A stretch of 9,476 bases of DNA from Bacteroides sp. CAG:1060 (GTDB taxonomy: Bacteria > Bacteroidota > Bacteroidia > Bacteroidales > UBA932). The DNA is taken from positions 3,317 to 12,792 of the forward strand of contig HF986299.1 of the NCBI GenBank assembly GCA_000432655.1. The letters are read 5' to 3'. The notes below the pieces were generated by a model. The model did not search any database. It worked only from the letters and a program-made list of their open reading frames with translations, and had not been told where the DNA came from. The position numbers were made by a program, and so were the translations under genes. This document shows, piece after piece, positions 6,100 to 9,476 of this stretch. Each line of letters begins with the position of its first letter. Within the stretch, counting starts at the first letter, position 1.

Positions 6100-6127
6100 T
6101 TTTTTTTAAAGTTTTTTAATATTTTTT
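6100..6127 (-). promoter_or_regulatory. Three phased A-tracts upstream of the small RNA promoter (UP-like/curved DNA)
   Basis: On the minus strand there are A-runs at 6127-6122 (6), 6117-6112 (6) and 6107-6100 (8). Their first bases are exactly 10 bp apart, one helical turn, directly behind the -33 element. Phased A-tracts bend DNA and act as UP-like elements at strong stable-RNA promoters. Confidence 0.6.
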
Positions 6128-6140
6128 CGCAAAAATCCCC

Positions 6141-6198
6141 TTAAAAACAGTCTGTGAGTATAAAAAAGTTTTGAATAAACTTAATTATACCCACAGAC
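6141..6198 (-). terminator. Long terminator hairpin of the efflux operon
   Basis: Minus strand: GTCTGTGGGTATAA (6198-6185) pairs with TTATACTCACAGAC (6163-6150), 14 bp with one G-U. Inside is a TT/TT internal loop and a further 6-bp stem AAGTTT/AAACTT closing a 5-base loop. It is followed by TGTTTTTAA. It lies 24 bases after the TolC stop at 6223, so it ends the efflux operon and insulates the small RNA promoter just downstream. Confidence 0.85.
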
Positions 6199-6222
6199 AT
6201 GATATAGCATAATGTTGCAATT

Positions 6223-7401
6223 TTATTGCTTAAAAGCCTCAAGTTCAGATAGAAGCACGTGGCAATCCCGCTCTGATTCAAGAAGTTCCATCTGCGAACT
6301 GTACCACAACTGCATGCTTGTAGCGTACTGTTCAAAATTGATTTCTCCTTCTTCAAGTGCTTTGACCAGCAGTTCGGCACTTTCCGTATCTTCAAGCAGC
6401 GTCCTGTACTCTTCGCATAGTTTGTACAGAGACTTGAGCCTGTCATGTTTGGACTTCATGGAATTCATAAAGGAAGTCCTGTCGGCCTCGAGAATGTCGG
6501 CTGAAGCCTGTTGCCTTGCCTTGGCTGCCTTGACCTTGCCTTTTCCGGACCAGAGAGGTATGGATATACCTCCGCTTATACCTTGCAAAGTGCTGCCAGG
6601 AACCCGCTCAGAAGTGTATCCTATAGCGAATTTGGGCAGCCATTCTGACTGAGCCAGACGCACGGAGGATTCTGCCAGTTCCAGATTCTTGGACAAGAGA
6701 CCGATTTCGCTGTTGGACAGGCAGGCGTCGGAATACCATTGCTCGAAGTCTTCAGGAATAATCATCATAGGGAATGAGTCATACTCAAAAGAAACGCTCT
6801 TTCCTCCGTTGAGAAGCTTCAGTGCATCGAGCGTGGCCTGCCTTTCGATTTCTGCGTGCCTATATGCTCTCGAAGCGTTCATCATGCTGAGCCGCGCCTC
6901 ATTGAGTGAGACAATACCGATATCCCCGTGGGCATATCTTTGTTCCATTCCTTTGAAAACTCTCTCAGAATTGTCTTTACTCTCAGCCAAAATCGCGCAT
7001 ACGGCATTGTTGAACACAAGTTCTATGCATGTTTGGCGAGCTTCCAGCAGGACGTTTTTCCTGCCGATGGCATACTCTATTTCCGCAGCCGTACACTGTC
7101 CGTCCGATATTTTCTTTTTCCAGTAGTAAACGGTAGGGAAGTCGAAGGATTGACTCACGCCAAGATCGATTCGATGACCACCTTCAGGATCTTTGGTCTC
7201 CCACAGATACCCCATCTCAACTTCCGGATCATCAGGAGTAAGTCCGGTGCGATAATCCAATTTATCGGCCTCCGCCTTGCTTCTGAGGGATTTGAGCGTG
7301 ATATTGTTCCGCTCTATTTCGGATAGTATGCTGCTGAAATCCTGGGCCCCGCAATAGACGGCGGCAAGCATAAGCATTGCGGCAATTGTCAGTTTCCTCA
7401 T
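6223..7401 (-). CDS. TolC-family outer membrane efflux protein
   Basis: A 392-residue outer membrane channel component. Residues 1-19 form a Sec signal peptide (MRKLTIAAMLMLAAVYCGA, likely cut before QDF). The cysteine in it lacks a proper lipobox, since Tyr precedes it. Two OEP repeats follow, as in TolC/CusC. The first is about 25-200, with long helices and the SLNEARLSMMNASRAYRHAE stretch. The second is about 235-388, with a beta segment PKFAIGYTSERVPGSTLQGI-SGGISIPLW and long helices rich in Gln, Glu and Leu. It is somewhat shorter than the usual 410-470 residues, with short loops rather than a missing repeat. It overlaps the permease stop by four bases (ATGA, 7401-7398), so it is translationally coupled, and a terminator follows. 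Its job is to carry the pump's substrate across the outer membrane. Confidence 0.9.
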   Translation of the reverse strand: MRKLTIAAMLMLAAVYCGAQDFSSILSEIERNNITLKSLRSKAEADKLDYRTGLTPDDPEVEMGYLWETKDPEGGHRIDLGVSQSFDFPTVYYWKKKISDGQCTAAEIEYAIGRKNVLLEARQTCIELVFNNAVCAILAESKDNSERVFKGMEQRYAHGDIGIVSLNEARLSMMNASRAYRHAEIERQATLDALKLLNGGKSVSFEYDSFPMMIIPEDFEQWYSDACLSNSEIGLLSKNLELAESSVRLAQSEWLPKFAIGYTSERVPGSTLQGISGGISIPLWSGKGKVKAAKARQQASADILEADRTSFMNSMKSKHDRLKSLYKLCEEYRTLLEDTESAELLVKALEEGEINFEQYATSMQLWYSSQMELLESERDCHVLLSELEAFKQ

Positions 7402-9476
7402 GATTTTTTCCTCCTTTTTTCAAACCATTCGTACATTATAGGCACCACAAAGATATTGAGAAGCGTACTTGTTATCAATCCTCCCAACACAACGACAGCC
7501 ATAGGGCTCTGAATCTCATTGCCGGTCTTGTCACCGTTGATTACCAAAGGAATGAGCGCAAGAGCTGATGTCAGCGCGGTCATAAGAATAGGGTTGAGCC
7601 TGTCCACCGAACCTTCATGTACGCACTGTCTCAGAGGCATTCCGCTGTCCTCAAGATGCCGGTATCGGTTGATAAGAAGCACTCCGTTGCGCGTGGCGAT
7701 GCCAAATAGAGTTATAAACCCGATAATGGCAGGAATGCTTACGACTCCCGAACTAAGCCATACGGCAAATACGCCGCCAATCAGGGCCAGCGGAAGACTT
7801 GCAAGCACAATGAGCGACAGCCCCAAATCTTTGAATTCCGCGTAGAGAAGCAGGAATATTATAAAAATGGCAAGAATGGTGGCAAGGGCAAGAGTTCTGG
7901 ATGCCTTTCCGGCACTTTCAAACTGTCCTCCGTATTCTATTCTGTATCCTTCCGGAAGCGATATGGACTTCCCGATGACAGATTTTACATCCTCCACGAC
8001 GCTTCCGACATCACGACCGCTGACATTGGCCGATACCACAAGCTTACGCTGGACATTCTCGCGACTGATTGCTCCCGGTCCCGTGGAAGATACGATTTCC
8101 GATACCTCCTCCAGCGGAATTTTGCTTCCGTATCCGGTGTCAATCAGGGCATTGCGAACGCCGTCAAGAGATCTTGTGTATATATCAGGAAGTCTCATGA
8201 CCACATCGTAGCGGCGCTGTCCCTCGTATATGTCGGACAATTTTTCTCCCGCAAATGCAAGTTCCATAAAGCGATTGAACTCATCTATGCTTATACCGTG
8301 CATTGCAAGAGCCTCACGATTGGCCTTGACTAGAATCTGTGGCGTAGAGGCCTGCTGCTCGATAGAGACATCCACAAGTCCGTCTATACCAGCCACCGCG
8401 GACTTGATGCTGTTTCCGGTCATCTGGAGGACACTGAGGTCCGTACCGAATATCTTGATGGCTATGGCGGCTTTGGTTCCGGAGAGCATGTGGTCTATAC
8501 GATGACCGAGCGGCTGTCCTACGGTGACAGCTACTCCCGGTATGGAGTTCAGTTTGGCCCTGACTTCATCGAATACCGCATCCTTACTGCGCTTGCCGAG
8601 TTTGAATGTCACGTCAATTTCGGCTCCGTTCGTGGCCTGCGAATGCTCGTCCAGGTCTCCGCGTCCCGTTCTTCTGGATGTTCTTACCACTTCAGGAATC
8701 TGGAGCAATTCTTTTTCCATAAGTTCACCCAGCTGGTCGCTTACCTCAAGCGAGGCTCCCTGTCCCGTAACGGCGGAGATGGTCATCGAGCCTTCATTGA
8801 AGTCCGGAAGGAAACTGCTTCCCATTCCGGCAAATGCAATCACTGCCACGACAAGAAGTGATATCGTGCCACCTATTATGACGGATTTGTAAGAAAGAGC
8901 CTTGTCAAGGGCATAACCATACCATTGCGAGAGTTTCCGGCTTACAATGCTCTCCTTACTGTTGCGTGTAAGATATTTGTCAGAAGACAACATATCCTTG
9001 CAGAGCAGGGGAGTAAGAGTCATGGCCACTATAAGGGACATGAAAAGAGCTATTATAAAGCTGATTCCAAGAGGCTTGAGCAGCCTTCCTTCCATCCCGT
9101 CCAAAAAGAAAAGCGGGGTAAATGCAACCATGATGATAAGGGTGGCGTTGATAACCGATGAACGGATTTCGCGCGATCCCTCAAACACTACGTTGAATAC
9201 GCTGTCTCTCTCTTCCTTAGGTTTCTGATGGTTCTGCCTCAATCGTTTATATACGTTCTCTACATCGATTATGGCATCGTCCACCAGAGAACCTATGGCA
9301 ATGCACAAGCCTCCGAGGGTCATTGTGTTGATATCCATTCCGAGCGCGAGCAGCACGATTATGGTAGCAAGCAGCGACACTGGTATTGCAATTACCGAAA
9401 TCAGCGTGGTCCTGAAGTTGCCAAGGAAGATGAAAAGAATGATTATGACGAAAAGCGCACCTTCCAGCAAGGCTCT
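7398..9476 (-). CDS. Heavy-metal-type RND efflux permease (CusA/CzcA family), N-terminally cut by window edge
   Basis: The frame is open to the window edge (692 residues plus stop), and the protein continues beyond it. Against a usual length near 1030-1040, about 340 N-terminal residues are missing (TM1 and the first periplasmic lobe). TM2-TM6 are followed by TM7, a large periplasmic domain, then TM8-TM12. The TM4 motif SLVDDAIIDVEN (9255-9290) holds the proton-relay Asp and Glu equivalent to CusA D405 and E412. The late motifs FGIATRNGVLLINRYRHLE and GNEIQSPMAVVVLGGL are typical of HME-RND proteins. The RIDHMLSG segment (8478-8501) corresponds to CusA RIDM, but the copper-binding methionine triad is not kept. 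It exports a substrate, probably a metal ion, by proton antiport and is the gene before tolC. The adaptor is not seen. Confidence 0.92.
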   Translation of the reverse strand, partial: RALLEGALFVIIILFIFLGNFRTTLISVIAIPVSLLATIIVLLALGMDINTMTLGGLCIAIGSLVDDAIIDVENVYKRLRQNHQKPKEERDSVFNVVFEGSREIRSSVINATLIIMVAFTPLFFLDGMEGRLLKPLGISFIIALFMSLIVAMTLTPLLCKDMLSSDKYLTRNSKESIVSRKLSQWYGYALDKALSYKSVIIGGTISLLVVAVIAFAGMGSSFLPDFNEGSMTISAVTGQGASLEVSDQLGELMEKELLQIPEVVRTSRRTGRGDLDEHSQATNGAEIDVTFKLGKRSKDAVFDEVRAKLNSIPGVAVTVGQPLGHRIDHMLSGTKAAIAIKIFGTDLSVLQMTGNSIKSAVAGIDGLVDVSIEQQASTPQILVKANREALAMHGISIDEFNRFMELAFAGEKLSDIYEGQRRYDVVMRLPDIYTRSLDGVRNALIDTGYGSKIPLEEVSEIVSSTGPGAISRENVQRKLVVSANVSGRDVGSVVEDVKSVIGKSISLPEGYRIEYGGQFESAGKASRTLALATILAIFIIFLLLYAEFKDLGLSLIVLASLPLALIGGVFAVWLSSGVVSIPAIIGFITLFGIATRNGVLLINRYRHLEDSGMPLRQCVHEGSVDRLNPILMTALTSALALIPLVINGDKTGNEIQSPMAVVVLGGLITSTLLNIFVVPIMYEWFEKRRKKS

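Noticed and set aside
6035..6109. 24-codon plus-strand frame (starts MGQTGHLLNP) within the intergenic region
   Set aside because: It runs antisense through the small RNA 5' end and its promoter and A-tracts, ends in a T-run, and has no plus-strand promoter of its own.
6100..6127. Homopolymer A/T runs considered as a simple repeat or assembly artefact
   Set aside because: The exact 10-bp phasing and position behind a consensus promoter fit a curved UP-like element better.
1..9476. CRISPR arrays, insertion sequences, tRNA or rRNA genes, T-box or other known riboswitch
   Set aside because: I saw no regularly spaced direct repeats, terminal inverted repeats with transposase, cloverleaf patterns, or recognisable riboswitch cores by eye.

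Overview
The window looks like a chromosomal segment of a Bacteroidales/Bacteroidetes bacterium. The signs are promoter elements of the Bacteroidetes type (TTTG, about 20 bp, then TAnnTTTG), AT-rich leaders without clear Shine-Dalgarno sites, a DUF3467 protein, Bacteroidetes-style ValRS, and the KdsC-Maf gene pair. Genus cannot be told. No mobile element, tRNA, rRNA or CRISPR array is visible, and coding density is high apart from one 383-base gap.

Layout. (1) Bases 1-925, minus strand: a tightly packed unit of a DUF3467 protein, a KdsC-like Kdo-8-phosphate phosphatase and the first 26 codons of a Maf pyrophosphatase cut by the window edge. (2) Bases 926-1067: a divergent promoter region. (3) Bases 1068-3707, plus strand: complete valS, followed by a hairpin that serves two converging transcripts. 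(4) Bases 3790-5061, minus strand: ridA, a small unrecognised lipoprotein and an unrecognised two-helix membrane protein with a structured leader. (5) Bases 5062-5119: two divergent promoters whose core elements interleave, for ridA and tcdA. (6) Bases 5120-5839, plus strand: tcdA (t6A dehydratase). (7) Bases 5840-6222: no protein gene. It holds a candidate ~117-nt small RNA gene on the minus strand with a near-ideal promoter, three 10-bp-phased A-tracts behind it and an intrinsic terminator, plus the long terminator hairpin of the efflux operon. (8) Bases 6223-9476, minus strand: the 3' end of a heavy-metal-type RND efflux operon, a permease (lacking its N-terminal third) overlapping a TolC-type outer membrane channel by four bases.

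How the genes work together. KdsC supplies Kdo for LPS. ValRS and TcdA both serve translation. The permease and TolC protein would form two of three parts of a tripartite efflux pump; the adaptor is not downstream, so it must lie upstream beyond the window or elsewhere. The most novel item is the candidate small RNA, whose 5' end can pair with the same 3' arm that forms its terminator. Second are the RidA protein that lacks the catalytic-site glutamate of the family and the two orphan genes behind it.
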